A stretch of 64,000 bases of DNA, taken from Panagrolaimus kolymaensis (taxonomy: Eukaryota; Nematoda; Chromadorea; Rhabditida; Panagrolaimidae). Positions within the stretch are counted from its first letter, which is position 1. Each line of letters begins with the position of its first letter. Below, one piece after another: positions 22,847 to 35,667 of the stretch. The DNA lies in assembly GCA_028622995.1 (NCBI GenBank), contig JAJQJQ010000029.1, positions 1,364,001 through 1,428,000 of the forward strand. The letters are read 5' to 3'. The notes beneath the pieces were generated by a model. The model searched no databases. It was not told the origin of the DNA and saw only the letters and a list, made by a program, of their open reading frames with translations. Position numbers and translations under genes: made by a program.

Positions 22847-24325
22847 ATGGAAACCAAGAAGAAGCATGAACTTCAACAAATGAATGAAAAGGGACTTTCT
22901 CAACTTGAAGGAAAGCTTCAAAACTTGAACGAACTTGAAAAGATTCAATTAAGAAATGAAAATGCTCGGCTTCAAAAAGAAATAGCTCAAGTGAAAGATG
23001 AAAATGGTGTTGCTGCAGCTGAAAAGGAATTATTGGAAGCTGAAGTAGCTCGCTTGAATGAAATCAATGCTGAAATGAAAGCCACAATGAATGAACAACA
23101 AACTAAGGTACGAGTTTTACTAACATTATATTTGCTATTTTCTTGAAAGCCCCAAAAATATTTATAACCTTTTTCTCGTTTCAGATTTCAAACTTTGAAA
23201 AACATCAAAGTGACGCTGTTGACAAGAAAGTTATGGAAGCTAAAATAGCTGCTTTGGAAGCTGAATCTGAAGATGATTTCAAAGTTCTTGATGGTAAAAA
23301 GAAAACCAATCGCTTTATGTTTGTCGAAAAGATGCAAAACATTGCTCGTCTACCATTCTCTACCGTAAGCATTTTTTGTTTGTTTGTTGCTGATTTAAAG
23401 TATCAAGTAGCTTTTCAGATTTCTTCAATCACAACCAAGAAACTCACTTCATCAAAGCCGCCGAAAAAAAATCCAAATGTTATCAAAAGGCTTATCAAGC
23501 CCAAAAATGGACATTCATTTTATGCTTATCCTTCTTTTGATGAAAATGAAAAGCCTTTAAGCATTCATTTGAAAAAAGAATGGCGCTTTACTGAATATGT
23601 TTATGATTTATACATTAACGATGTTTGGTATTATTCAAAGAAGTTGGTTCTGGATGGTATCGTCTCTTTCTTTGATGCTGATCCATTTGATGGCAATGCT
23701 GGATATTATACTGGTGAAACCATGGTTTTTTCTAGGTTGCTTAAATATATTCGTTCTTGCAACATCTCTGATTTGTTTTTGTATAACCAAAAGATATCCT
23801 TGAAAGATTACGTTAAACTTGTCAAATCTGGAACCATTAAAACTCTTTATTTCGACTATGTTGAAATCAAAAATGAGCATGGTGATGCTTTAATCCAACT
23901 GGAAGATATCATGGAAAAGCTGCCAAATATTGAAAAAATTCGATAGTAGGTTTTGTTTAAAACGATCACTTTTTTTTACTTTTTTGTTTTAGTCATATCG
24001 TTAAAAGTTCCACATTTAATGTATACAGTATTTCAAAATCAACATTCAAAAATCTCATCAATCTTCCACGCTTCAAAAATCTCAAAGTTTTCAAGCTTTC
24101 CAACATTATCCTTAACGAATTTGACGCTGATGGTTTTCTTGCTTTCATGAAGGTACTATTTTCTTTTACTTGATTATGGTTATTTTCATATGTTTATTAC
24201 TATTTTAGAAACATCCTCAAACTCAATTTCAACTTTCATTTTATCATAAAGGTGACATGTTTGAAGCTGTCAAACAAAAATTACTCCAAAGCTGTCCATT
24301 TCCTGAAAGACTCGCCATTGAATGA
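22847..24325 (+). CDS. coiled-coil plus leucine-rich-like protein, tandem copy 1
   Basis: Exons 22847-23107, 23185-23364, 23419-23945, 23993-24152 and 24209-24325 join in phases 0, 0, 2 and 0 and give about 414 residues. Residues 1-130 are a strong coiled coil (Glu/Lys/Gln/Leu heptads). The C-terminal half has repeats of the type 'LFLYNQKISLKDYVKL', 'FKNLKVFKLSNI' and 'DADGFLAFMKK'. It aligns with the C-terminal half of the full-length F-box-like genes (60.2 kb) and shares the phase-2 and phase-0 intron positions. The donor CGATA|GTAGG overlaps what looks like a TAG stop. The 54-nt second intron is open in frame and could be retained. TTTTTAG immediately precedes the ATG. Function unknown; a substrate-adaptor role is inferred from the shared half. 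Confidence 0.75.
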
Positions 24326-24891
24326 TGATGATTACTGATATTGCCTTAAAATTTTGTATCCTTCCTTGTAAACTATGTAATTTCATTATGTGCTAATATT
24401 TGAATAAACTTTTGTCTTTTTTGAATTTGCCATTTCGTATTCATTTTTTTTTGTTGCTCTTATTTGTTTAATATTCAGCGTCGATTACTACAATATCCGT
24501 TTTTACTTTCAATAGCAAATCTCCTTTTTTTGTTTCAATAAAATTCAAACCGATACAAGACTCATTGCTTCGCAAGTTCCCAACACGAAGGTTCTTGATC
24601 AAAAGTTTGACATTTTTTTCCAGCTTGGTTTTGAACAACTTTGCTTTCGCTTTATTACTTTTGCAAATATTCATAGTTTTAGTTAATGCTGTGTTTGCTC
24701 CTTTTGCGTTTATTATTTTCTCATCATTACTAGCTTGTTCGTGTAAAAGTTTTAACAATATACCTAACAATAACTTAGTAATTCCTATTTTGTCTTTTCG
24801 AGTAAAACATTTACCCCAAAATTATTTACGTGTCAAGCTTCGCATTTTTCGCGATTTTGACGCTATTTAATTTATGTACTTTCTTTTTCAG
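24326..24891. other. spacer between the two tandem genes
   Basis: It holds AATAAA near 24402 for gene 1 and a TTTTTCAG ending at 24891, 15 bases before the ATG of gene 2, like a spliced-leader acceptor. It also contains the minus-strand open stretch listed separately. Confidence 0.35.
24468..24770 (-). CDS. uncharacterised open frame, possible exon or fragment
   Basis: A 100-codon minus-strand frame of protein-like composition, ending 'KKGDLLLKVKTDIVVIDAEY'. It has no ATG in its first 30 codons, so it would need an upstream exon or be a remnant. It lies in the spacer between two genes on the opposite strand. No family was recognised, and the case rests only on composition. Confidence 0.2.
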   Translation of the reverse strand: MLGILLKLLHEQASNDEKIINAKGANTALTKTMNICKSNKAKAKLFKTKLEKNVKLLIKNLRVGNLRSNESCIGLNFIETKKGDLLLKVKTDIVVIDAEY

Positions 24892-24906
24892 AAGCTTTTG
24901 CTAAAC

Positions 24907-26177
24907 ATGAAGAATCAGAATCAAAATCCTGTAAACATATCTCTTCAATTACCATCAACTGAACAACATCAAAATGGTGCTTTAACTTCGCCTGGATCTG
25001 AAGAAATTCTCAAAGCTTTTTTGGATTTTGTTCGTGATGAAGAAGAAACAGAAGATTATCTTCAACTTAAAAAAGAAATTTACCTATTAAAAGAAAAGCA
25101 AAGCGTCGAAGACGAAGCAAAGAAAGCACTTGAAGATGAAGTTATCCGTTTGAATCAATGCGTCACTGAATTGGAAGAAATGAATGGGAAGCAACATGAA
25201 ATGGTGATTGTTATCTGTTGTTTGAAATGTGCTTTATTTTCACCCTTCGTTTTTTAGATTTCCTATTTTCAAAAGCAACAAGAAGCTAATCGTTATGTTC
25301 CCGATGAAGAAAAGAAAATAATCGAAGATAAAGTTGCTGAAATGGAACCAAATCCTGTTGATTCACCGCCTCTCGTCATCAAGAAGCTATATAAAGTCAA
25401 AAATTTAAACACATGGCATGTAACTTTTGCAACAGCTCCTGCAAATCTTTCCATCGCAAATTCCGACAATATACTTTTTGATGATATCGCTCCTGGTAAT
25501 GAATTAATTTTGGAAGGTGTGGTATCTCAATATCATGAACCGAAAGATGATGATTATTGTTTGTGTGATCGATTAATGGTTTCAAATTTGCTTTCAAATG
25601 TTCTCTCTTGTCAGCTCACTGAATTATATCTTTGTAATCAAAGTTTATCATGGAAGGAATATCTGAAACTTATCTCATCTAGAACAGTTCAAAACTTTTA
25701 TTTTTCTGGTGGTGAAGTCCTTAACAAAAAAGGTGGTTATAATCGTGCTTCACTTTATTCAATTCTTAAAAAATTGCCACAAGTTTCAAGATTCGCATAG
25801 TAAGTCTCTTTCTTTTTTTTGTAAGCTTATCTATTCTTTTGTTGTTTTAGTTTGGGTATTGGTAATGTTACAAATGAAACATTCAAGAACCTTGTGAAAC
25901 GTCCATCATTCGAAAATCTTCGAATATTCAAGCTAGATTCTATTGATTATCAAAATTTTAATGCTGAATCTTTCCTAAAATTTATGATGGTAAAAATTTT
26001 GTCTTCTAATTTTTTCTTACTGTATCATTTTGTGTCTTTAATTTTCAGAAGTATCCAAATGTTCTTTTTATTCTTGGATTTGTTCGCGAACATAGCAAAA
26101 ATATGGTGGAACTTAATGATCTGGAACAATTCCTTTTATCCAATGCGCCTGCTAACAAACTTGTAATCAAATATTAG
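24907..26177 (+). CDS. coiled-coil plus leucine-rich-like protein, tandem copy 2
   Basis: Coding exons 24907-25203, 25258-25799, 25851-25989 and 26049-26177 join in phases 0, 2 and 0 and give 368 residues. The N-terminus is Gln/Asn-rich, then an acidic coiled coil (about residues 35-125). The C-terminal half has 'LTELYLCNQSLSWKEYLKL', 'FENLRIFKLDSI' and 'NFNAESFLKFMM'. It is paralogous to the gene 0.6 kb upstream, with the same intron positions except one lost intron. The first donor (ATG|GTGATT) is weak, but the phase and the matching 'IS..FQK' start of exon 2 support it. CATA|GTAAGT overlaps an apparent TAG. AATAAA lies near 26250. Tandem duplication is clear; function is unknown. Confidence 0.75.
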
Positions 26178-27022
26178 ATACACATGTTTTTTGTTTATCT
26201 GTATTTTGTTTATTTTTCTCACTTTTTTCATCTTTTTGTTGTTGTTTTATAAATAAAATATGTTTTTACCATAATCTTTAACATCATCGGAGCAAGATGG
26301 AAGAGAAGAGTATCTTCGTGTATTATCTGTGCTGTTTTGGCTGAAGGTGGCGGGCATCGACAAATGAATGAGTATTTAGTGAGTATTTATATAGTGGTGG
26401 TGGTTGCTTGTCGTTGATGACCTATTTCATATGGACCTTTTAGATGACACGATTGGGTTGCGTTTTGGTGGTTAAATTGCAAATACCATGTATAGCATTT
26501 TAAGTCACTTGGTCATAACTTTTTTTTTTCCAGAGGTACAAGAATGGAATATAACGGAAAGTGCATGTCCCTTCAAAATAAATATGTATATCGTTTAATG
26601 TATGCAGTTGGTCATCATTATCCAATAAAGGTATTGTGTAAGGGCAATTTAGGTGAGACATATTGATGCTCATTATTTTTTTTTCTAGGCGCGATAAACT
26701 TTTTAACCGCTCTCTCATTTTTTTTTTTGTAAAATTTATCTTTCTTCAATATTTCATTCAAACGCATTTGTATTCTGTGCATTTTTCTTCTTCCAAATAT
26801 ATTTATTTTTTGTTAGTTTTCTGGCTTAAAAGAAACTCCCCCATTTTTAAACCATTTTTCTTTGTTCTGTTTTTTTATTGCTGAAAACCAAAGAGCTAAA
26901 TTAAATAAGAAAAAAAAATAGTTGCAAAAATATGTAAAAATAATAAAACTCAAATAATAAATACGCAAAAAAAAAAATATAGAAAGAAAGTGTAAAAATA
27001 CAAAAAAGTTAAATGATTTTTT
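26178..27022. other. convergent intergenic region
   Basis: It includes a less AT-rich patch at 26280-26480 with no coding structure I can support, and a minus-strand open stretch at 26500-26718 that was rejected. Confidence 0.3.
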
Positions 27023-30000
27023 CTATTTTTCAGTATCAATAATCTTTTCTAAAATTTCAAAAAGTACTGATGGCTTTACATAATCATTATCAACTAAAGT
27101 AACCAAACAATACCCATCGTGGATATTTTCAATTAATTTTCTTGATGTTGAATCTTTTGGATATAAATTTGCCCATACATTTATCCATGCATCATATGCT
27201 TCAGTTTTCCATACTCGAAATGAAAGTGGATCAACAACAGTTGGTTGAGCGATCTCACATCCAGGAAATACTCCCCATGTAACTGCGATGGGAGTTGTGG
27301 GTTCAATGTTGGACCAATCAATAGATTCCTGAAAATTAGGATAATTAAAATTTTCTTAATTCATTTTTGGTTCTAATAAATTTTTAAGAACATAATTGAG
27401 CCATTATTTTGGCACGAGAAATACAAATATAAAAAAAGCATCGTGACTATTTTTTTATGGAAAAACAAGTTTAAAAAAATCGTTAAAATTGATATTTATA
27501 TTTTTTTAGCTTATTTTTTTGGTTCTAAAAAAAGCTATGAAACACTATTAATTAGCTAGATGAATTTCCAAAAAAGATATTAGCTGTTTTTGTCAAGATC
27601 CATTTAGGTTTAAAAGGAAAGAATTCTAAGAAAATTAAAAAGGCGGGAAAAAACATCTTCATTATTTTTTCGAGATAAAGACAATATTTTTTTTGTAATT
27701 TTTACAGTCTGAACTTCCTTTTCCGGGATCGTTTGGATTTTAAAAAAATAGTCAGACTTACTCGATAATTCATAATATGATAATTAATTTGAGGATATTC
27801 CTTCAAACCTATTCTTAATTTAGCTGCTCGATCATTAGAAATAAAAAATTCTAAATATGCTTTTTGATAACAATATCCTCCAGGTTTTCCCCATCCAACC
27901 AAAGGATCCGTTGATGGAGCTCCATTAACGGAGGGTTGAGAATTAATTGTGAATATTCCATTTGCGTTACACCAAATTAATTGATCTTTAATTAATGTTG
28001 TTTCCGCGGAAGTGTCATAATCTTGTTCACTCCATGGAAGTCGAGTAACTTTGATTCCATTTTCATTAGGTTCTTGAGTTAAAAAATTTACAAATACTTT
28101 TTTTACATCTTCAATTGATTTTAATTCCGAATAATACATTTGTAACATTTCATCTTTTTTAGGTATACCTTTTAAATAAAACATATAATATTCTTGGAGA
28201 TCGTTAAATGCTGGAGATGAACTATTTCCCCATCGACCGTTTGGATATTCATCCCAATCCTGAAAAATGAAAAAGTCTTATGACGAAGAAGAAAAAAATT
28301 AGAGCTAAAAAATTATTTGGAGGTCATTAAAATGGCAAAAACAAATTTTAGAAGTAAAAAAATAACTCAAGGAAATTTTTTCTCGCTCTAAAATGAGTTG
28401 GATTATTAAAAAAATGGGGCCAAAGTGCATAGTTAATTAATTACTAGCATTTTTCTATATATATTTTTTTTCAATTTGAATTATAAAAATGCAAATTTAT
28501 AATCTCAAAATTAATTTAAAAAATATTCGATTTTTTTTCTTTAAAAAATTGGATAAAGATTAGTAAAAGAAAAATGTGAAAAGCTTCCATTTTTTAATTC
28601 AAATAATCAAGCTTTCTGGTTTAATTTTTCATTTTCTATCTACCTTTTTTCAAATCCACTTACTTTAGTTCTAAAAATATAACTTTTGGGTCGAGCTGTC
28701 CAATAAATAGGTCGAACATCTTCCTTGCATCGAATTGGATGATGTCCGCCATGTGGCACCCATGGAAGAGACCGAATGGGTTCTTTCTGCCATAAACCAA
28801 GAGCTTGTAAAATTTCTCGACATGATCCCTCTCGATTCATCGTATATAAATGAATGGAAGGCGCAGTTTTATGATCAAGCAGACGACGACACATTTCCAC
28901 TGCTTGATGAATACCAAATTTCCGAACTGCTTCATCATCATGTTTAATGGGTTCCAAAGTTTGTAAAATGGATTCGGGAATTTTAAGTTGAGATAATTCT
29001 GCAACTCTTTGAATACTTTGAAAACTTTGAATAGGCATAATTCCAGGAATGATAGGCACCAAGATTCCAGCTTCTCGACAATCTCGAACAAATTTTTCAA
29101 ATGTTTCAGTTTCAAAAAATAATTGAGTAATAATAAAATTTGCTCCTGCATCAACTTTCATTTTTAAATAATTTAAATCTGCGTTGTATGATGGAGCTTC
29201 AGGATGCCCCAATGGATAGCCGGAAGCGGCAATAGTGAAATATTCACCAAAATGATTTCGAGTCCATCGAATCATGTCTAATGCTCGATATGGATAAACC
29301 ACGGGGTTATTGTCCTAAAAAGAAAATATTTAAATTTTTTGGAAATTAGAAAAAAAATTTCAAAAGCTTTTTTAGCTCGAAAATAATTGATTTTCGTCAC
29401 AAATAATTATTGTTTTTTAAAGATTCGAAAAAGCTTGGTAGAAATAGATAAGTTTGATTTTTATTAAAATTTGAAAAATCAAAGATAAAATTCGAATATT
29501 TAAATTTTTATTTTGTAAAATTTTCAAAAACTCTTACACTTTGTGGAAGATCTCCACGTAAACATAAAATATTTCGAATTCCAAGGGATTCAGCTACTTT
29601 TAAATTTTGCAATGTTTGCTCTTTAGTATATTGAGCACAAGTCATATGAAGCATAGTATCAACTCTGCCAAATTGTAAACATGCTGCAGCAATGGAAGTT
29701 GATGAAGTTTCTTTTTGGACGTTTGCTAAAAAAAATAATTACTACTTATTTCCAAAAACTTTTCTATATTGGTTTTTAGATTTACCTGGATCGCCACCTG
29801 TATGCCAAGTAATATCCAAAAACATAGGTCCTCCATCTCGATAACGATCAATTCGAGTTAAAAAATTTGCTACACCATTCATAGTTTTAGGTGGAAAGAA
29901 TTCAAGTGAAAAGAATGGAACTCCTGATTCTATTTGTTTTTCAATTCTTTTATGAAGAGGACTGTATTTGGTTTTTTCTCGAAGGGCTTCACCCACATTG

Positions 30001-30362
30001 CTTTTGGAATCACTTTTATGGAAATAACCGGTATCGCCACTAAAAATAATAAAAGTTAATAATAGCAAGCGATCAGATATTTTTTGGTAAATGTTTAGTT
30101 TTGATCTCGAAATGAGTTTTTCGATTAAAAACTTGGTTTTCGTCTCGAAGCAAATAAAATAAACTTACATGTATGGAAGGACACATGAGTGTAATTTGGT
30201 TAAACTTGGATCTCGATGAAGACCTATTCCATTTCCATTTGAATCTGTTATCAATGCACTATCGCTCGCAACAGATTTTAATGAGCCATTTATAATGCCA
30301 TTGGAATGTCCATTATTGGTATGAGCCATTATGGGTTGTTGTTGTTGAACTGCTGCTTGCAT
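27023..30362 (-). CDS. mthf-1: methylenetetrahydrofolate reductase
   Basis: Six exons from the 5' end: 30362-30169, 30039-29786, 29725-29538, 29314-28664, 28259-27762 and 27328-27023. All phases fit and the product is 696 residues (human enzyme 656). It reduces 5,10-methylene-THF to 5-methyl-THF with FAD and NADPH, supplying methyl groups for methionine synthesis. Exons 2-4 form the catalytic TIM barrel: 'SLEFFPPKT' with catalytic Glu111, 'DITWHTGGDPG', 'LRGD', 'ASGYPLGHPEA' and 'DAGANFIITQLFFE'. A linker 'EDVRPIYWTARPKSYIFRT' leads to the C-terminal SAM-binding regulatory domain, with 'GIFTINSQPSVNGAPSTDP', 'VGWGKPGGYCYQKAYLEFF' and 'VDNDY'. So the eukaryotic allosteric form is complete. The first 65 residues are a low-complexity Gln/Asn/Ser leader not found in the barrel. 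The start is the first ATG; exon 1 has no family match, so the true N-terminus could be shorter. Confidence 0.97.
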
Positions 30363-32354
30363 TATTTTGGGTTATTTAAAAACCTGGAAATCAATTTCAT
30401 TAATGAAAAAACAAAACAAAACAGAAAATATATAATAAAAAAAATCGCGACAAAGTTAGGCGTAAATTTTATTTAAAAAATGCAAATTTCTAGACTAATT
30501 TTTTTGGGAAAAAAACTTGCAGCTGCTAAAATTATTTTTCCATTTTTTGTTTTGTCTAATCAAAAATCTTTTTAAAATAAAAATTTCTTTGATTTTTTTA
30601 AAGGTCAAATTAGGGAGGAGCAGTCTGTCTCACTTTCATAGTAAACTAAAAAGTTTTTGCAAATAAAATGTTTCTCTTTTTATCGCCAAAACTAAAGCAA
30701 AAATAAAAAAGTAAAGAAAGGGGAAAGGCGAAATGGAGAAAGCTCCTTTGACGGTCAGTCCCAATCGGAAATTTCTCATTTCAAAAAAATATATCAAAAA
30801 ATCAAAAGCAATTATATTTTTTTTGTCTAAAGAATTTTTATAAGGCGAATAAGAAGTGAGACACGTCATGGGAAGAAAATGAAGAAGGAGAAAGTAATCA
30901 ACAAAAAGGAAAGAAAGAAAGAGAGATCAATGGAAATTACCACCACCTTCTTGATTAAAAATAAAAAAATTTAGGGAGGGGGTGTTTAAAAATAATATTG
31001 ATAAGAAAAACGAGAGTTATTAGTTTCATATTTTTTGTAAAACAATTCACGTTTTTAAAGTGTGGTCGTTTTTGTAACAAAAAATAATAATAAATTGCAA
31101 GGAAATTTTAGAAACCGTTATAAAAATTAATCTTTTCAGAAAATTTTGAAGAAATACATATTTTTTTAAACTTTTGATACTAAAATGGCAGATATATTTT
31201 TTTCCTTCAAATTTTAATCATTTTTTATTTTCAAAAAAAAACTTTCTTCTTATTATTAACTTTTACTTGTTTTCACTTTTATTATTATACGATGAATAAA
31301 TGTAACTTATGATATTGAAAAAAAGTGAAAACAAGATTTTTCATTCCCGCGCGGCTACACGTAGTTAAGTTAAACGTATATCAATTTCATATGTATGATA
31401 ACTTTGAAACTTTGTAATAACAAAGGAGAAAAAAAAGCGAAAACGGAACAAAATGAAAATGAAAAATGAAAGTTGTTAAAAATTTAGGTCAAACCAAAAA
31501 ATGGAAGAAAGAAGAAAGTATCAGCTGCTGCTTGGAGTAGAAGAAGCTATAAATCAAATTAAAAATGCAAAAACAAGAATATCTAAAAATCCAATAAAGT
31601 CGTTTAAATCAAGTCAATAAAAAAATCCACATCATTTTGGATATTTTTTTTTTGCTTTTAATATATAAAATTGACGCGATTCTTGCCGGATCAAAAATGC
31701 TTATAAAAACAAACGTAAAAAAAACCCCCCATTTTTTGCTTTGTCTAATTTCTTGGAACCAACCCAAGACAAAAAAAAGAAAGGAAAATGCTTACAAAAA
31801 AGGTACATTAAACAAACAAGCAAGTAAGCGACTCTCCCACCGCCGCCCATCAATTTAATTATCGACAAAAATAGAAGAAGACGAAAAAAAGAGGAAAAGT
31901 AAAAATAGTTCACGTGAAAAGCAGCCACCCACCGCTGACAAACAAAAAACTTTTAAATATTTTTCATTCATTCTTTCATATTTTTTTTATCAACTTCCTA
32001 ATCAAGTCAGACGACGACAGTCACTTCGTTTCAAGTAGACGAGGAGTAAGACAGCCGAAGAAAATAAATCATAAAGGCGAAAAGCAACAGACAAATATGA
32101 AATGAAGCAAGTAGCTGGTCATTTGTCCATCCATATTTCCTGCACACACACACACTAGCAAATTAGGGGGTTAAAAATTGAGACAACATGACCATTTTTT
32201 GAAATAACTAAAAAAAATTTCATCCAAAAAAGGATTTATTACAATTTTTGGGTGGATTTTTTTCGGGCTCTGTCAAACTACTTTCTATTTTGGCGGATTA
32301 TTAATTTTTTTTAAATTTTAATTTTTCAATTATTCTGAAATCATTAAATTAAAA
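30363..32354. other. divergent intergenic region upstream of the reductase gene
   Basis: About 2 kb of AT-rich sequence with A-rich runs, purine-rich GAAAGAAAGAGAG near 30910-30925, and a short CA repeat near 32142-32155. No gene was supported. The promoters of the reductase gene (minus) and the F-box-like gene (plus) must lie here. Confidence 0.35.
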
Positions 32355-33294
32355 ATGTATACCTTTGACGCCCCACTATCGCAACAATTTACACTTCCGC
32401 CCAACACTATTTATTATATTCTTAAAAATCGAAATCATCCAAAAACTTATCAAAAATTGTTAAAAACTTGCAAATATTATTTTTCCAAAAATCGTGTCAT
32501 TTTTGTGAACGAGCTTCGTTTTGACAATTTTTTAACATCACGTAATAAACGGCCTATACAATTAATACAAAGTACGAATAAAGTTTCTGTAGTTGGTAAT
32601 ATTAATTTTGATCCGTTGTCATCACGTACAAAATGTATAAAAAAATTATTTGTTCCTAAAACTCTTGTTATTCGTAAACAAAAATGGTTTTTTGATGAAT
32701 TGTTGTTATTGAATCCTATTCAAAATGTTACTCATCTTTCTCTATGGGATACATTTATTACATATCGCGATGGGAAAAATGTATCACTGGAAGATATATT
32801 TAAAGCTTTTTCAAATATCATCAATTTTTTTTGTAAGTTTAAACTAAGTTTTTCTTTTTTTTGAAAGAATATGGTTTAAATTTTCATTTATTTATAGTAC
32901 GGTTGCGGCGTACACTTTCATGACTTTTAACCAATCTGCTGAAGCTATCGTTAAAATGCCTCATTTTAAAAAATTGGAAAAATTTGAACTTGGCTGTCTT
33001 AATGAATCATTTAACTTTAAATTATTTTCAAAGTATATGAAAGTAAGTTAAATACACAAAAGTTTTTGGGACTTTACCTATTTAACGCATAAATCTTTTC
33101 AGTCACAAAAAACAACAAAATTTTCTCTTAACTACTGCGAAATTCTTTCTCCAACCTATAAAAGAGAAATAGAAAATTTTGTTGAAGAAATGATTAAATT
33201 TCATTCAGAATTTATTCATTTACCAATGGTTTACTTTCCTGAATGCAATCGAGTCACCCATGAAAAATTATTTAAACTTCATTATCATCTTTGA
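32355..33294 (+). CDS. full-length F-box-like gene, frame broken in a T run
   Basis: Exons 32355-32832, 32898-33042 and 33103-33294. The F-box-like segment (residues about 8-55: 'FTLPPNTIYYILKNRNH', 'LLKTCKYYFSKNRVIF') is followed by leucine-rich-like strands. The next two exons match the family's C-terminal half ('FKKLEKFELGCL', 'FNFKLFSKYMK'). Exon 1 ends in phase 1, while exon 2 needs phase 2. The junction lies in a T8 run (32825-32832) just before the GTAAGT donor, so one missing T would explain it. With that base the protein would be 271 residues and every other junction fits. It may be a homopolymer sequencing error or a young pseudogene. I lean to an error, since the rest is intact. 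Confidence 0.65.
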
Positions 33295-34450
33295 GAATTG
33301 AAAGGTATAAGTTTAAAAAAAAATTTGTCATAATTTTCTTGAATATTCCTTTTATTTTTTTGGTAACAAATTTCAACTAAAGTATTATAAATGTTTATCT
33401 ATATGTATATTCAAAAAAAACAATAAAAAATTTAATGAAGAAAAACGAGAAGAAGAAAATCGTAAAGCTTTGCTAAAAACTCATTTATAATTACTTTCGC
33501 TTCGTTTCCTTTTGTTTGTTTTGCATATTTATGACTCAAATAAAAAGAAAAATGTTGAAGCCAATATAATTTAATAATTAATGGACGCATCACAATTTCT
33601 TGGAACTTTTTTGTGATCTTTAAAATTAGCTTGCTTTTTCTAAATTGACGCATTTAATTGGTCATTCACATAAAAATTAGAGATAATTTGTAATAATTTT
33701 TCAAACATCGTTTTTTGAATTATTTTCACTTGCTTTTATTCAGGCTCATTTGAGTCAGTCGTATACTTTCATTTTACAAAATTTAGCTGCAATGAACTTT
33801 GAAATTATGAATGAATATTTAATTTCCGGGTCCTTTTAAGCCCATATAGCCTTTCTTAGACGTGATTAAGAAAACAACGAAGGTTTTCAGAAAAATTTTA
33901 AATTCTGTCAAAAAAATAAAATTTGCCCATAGCGAAATTACAAAAGTTCTGAGTATTTAATCATAAAATTTATAAAATAAAATGTATTTAGGCATGCGTA
34001 ATAAATCATTCCTTTTTAAAAAGGTATTTGTTAATGTATGTACTTCCTTGATGATGACATGGAGCAATTCCCCACTTAGACAAGCAAAAAATAATTATAG
34101 CTTTTGGAGTTGTAAAAAAATATAAGAGCAAACCAGTCATTTCATTAGCCAAAAGAAAATGCTCAACTAACCAAAAATTTTCGCTAAATAATATTGGGTA
34201 ATTTATAGACAAAATATTTATTTACACATTTCCTAAATAATAAATTACTACCGCTAAGTTTTATGGTTGTCTCAGCTAATAAATAGATTTCCTAACCCCA
34301 AAATATTTTTCATTGAATTTGGAAATTTAATTTTTAAATTGGAATAATTTTTTTATCGCGTTTTTTTCCATTCATTTTTGTTTAAATTATTTTAATTAAA
34401 GTTTTCAGAAAAATTCTAAAAATTTTTGTCTAAAATAAATACCAAAAAAT
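33295..34450. other. intergenic region upstream of the chemoreceptor gene
   Basis: AT-rich. Minus-strand open stretches at 33432-33653 and 34006-34212 have no supporting structure and were not called. Confidence 0.35.
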
Positions 34451-35667
34451 ATGACTGTACATTTAACCGAGTATATACGATGGGGAACTATTTTTTTATT
34501 CTCCATTTTTCATATTTCCGTTGCAATATTTATTTTAATTAAAATTAATAAACAAAGTAAAAATAATATCGTTCAAAGACCAACATTTTTTAAACTTTAT
34601 TTAATGGTATCAATCTCAGATATTCTGGATGTAATTGTTCCATTTATTGGAATGCGTTTAATTTTAGTGGATTCTTTAAAACCATGGTTTATGGCAAATT
34701 TATGGTTAAATCGAATTAATTGGCTTTTGAGTGGATTTAATTTTTATAATCAATGCTTTTTCCATACTTCAATCGCCATCAATCGAGCATGGAAGGCATT
34801 TATGATTTATAAAAAATCATCAAATCTTTCAATATTTGGAGCTAAATTTATTTGGTTTATTCCTTTGATTTCATTTTGTATTTTAATTCCAAGATTTGGT
34901 GAACCTGCAATTTATTATACGAGCAGCGATGGAGAAATACATCCAAAATATGAAAATCCTGGAGCTTATAAAGTATGAAGGTTTTTTACCTTATTAAATT
35001 TTTTTTTGATAAAAAATATGGGTTATTTTATGAAAAACTAATTAGATTTAAAAAAAAAGACAACCGAAATAAAGAAGTTTTCAAGTGATCCTTTGCTTCT
35101 GCCATGTAAAAATTAAATAAAAATTTACATAAAAATAATTTTTTTTCTTAAAAAAATTAAGCCTATCCCGACTTTTGAAAAGCTTGCATTTACAAAAAAA
35201 ATTTCTGCTCTTACTTAAACATAGTTTTTTTACAGTACACTTCGACTTCTGCAACCATAATAGTTTTACTAACTTCTTCAATATCTTTAAATCTTGGAAT
35301 AATAACCATATTTCGTTATCGATATTTACTTCGATACACAGTGGTGAGTCAAGCAATATTAATGGATTATAGATTATTTCTTCAAGCATCATTCCTTTTT
35401 GCTATCCAATTATTATATATCGTTCATTATATAATTATTCATATTGCTACAACCCAAAATTTACCATCCCTTCAAAATTTTGGTTTAGATTTTTATATGT
35501 GGGTTAATGATATTTTTTGTTTATCAAATCCCATAGTTTTATTGGCCGTGAGCAAAACAATTCGAACAGATTATTTCAATTTTATTTTGAGAAGAAAAAA
35601 TAAAAAAAATTCTTCATTTAAAGTTGTTTTTGCTCCTCAAAGATTTGCTAATAGAGTTGCTCCTTAA
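34451..35667 (+). CDS. seven-transmembrane chemoreceptor (Srv/Srg-like)
   Basis: Exons 34451-34972 and 35236-35667 join in phase 0 and give 317 residues, the usual size for nematode serpentine receptors. Hydrophobic segments fall near residues 10-32, 48-72, 95-118, 133-152, 175-200, 220-245 and 258-285, giving seven helices. Landmarks include 'FFKLYLMVSISDILDVI' in helix 2, 'FFHTSIAINRAWKAF' at the end of helix 3 (in the DRY position), and 'NDIFCLSNPIVLL' in helix 7, an NP-type motif common in the Srv and Srg families. A basic cytoplasmic tail follows. Such receptors sit in sensory cilia and detect soluble or volatile cues; the ligand is unknown. The helix 7 pattern favours Srv, but the subfamily is inferred. 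Confidence 0.85.

Noticed and set aside
26500..26718. 72-codon minus-strand open frame with fairly protein-like composition
   Set aside because: No neighbouring exon, no family similarity and overlapping poly-T; not enough to call a gene.
28735..28947. 70-codon plus-strand frame
   Set aside because: Antisense shadow of the reductase exon 4.
33432..33653. 73-codon minus-strand frame with an ATG
   Set aside because: Single short frame, no homologue recognised, lies in the 3' flank of a plus-strand gene.
34006..34212. 68-codon hydrophobic minus-strand frame resembling a receptor fragment
   Set aside because: No serpentine-receptor motif could be identified and no adjoining exon continues it.
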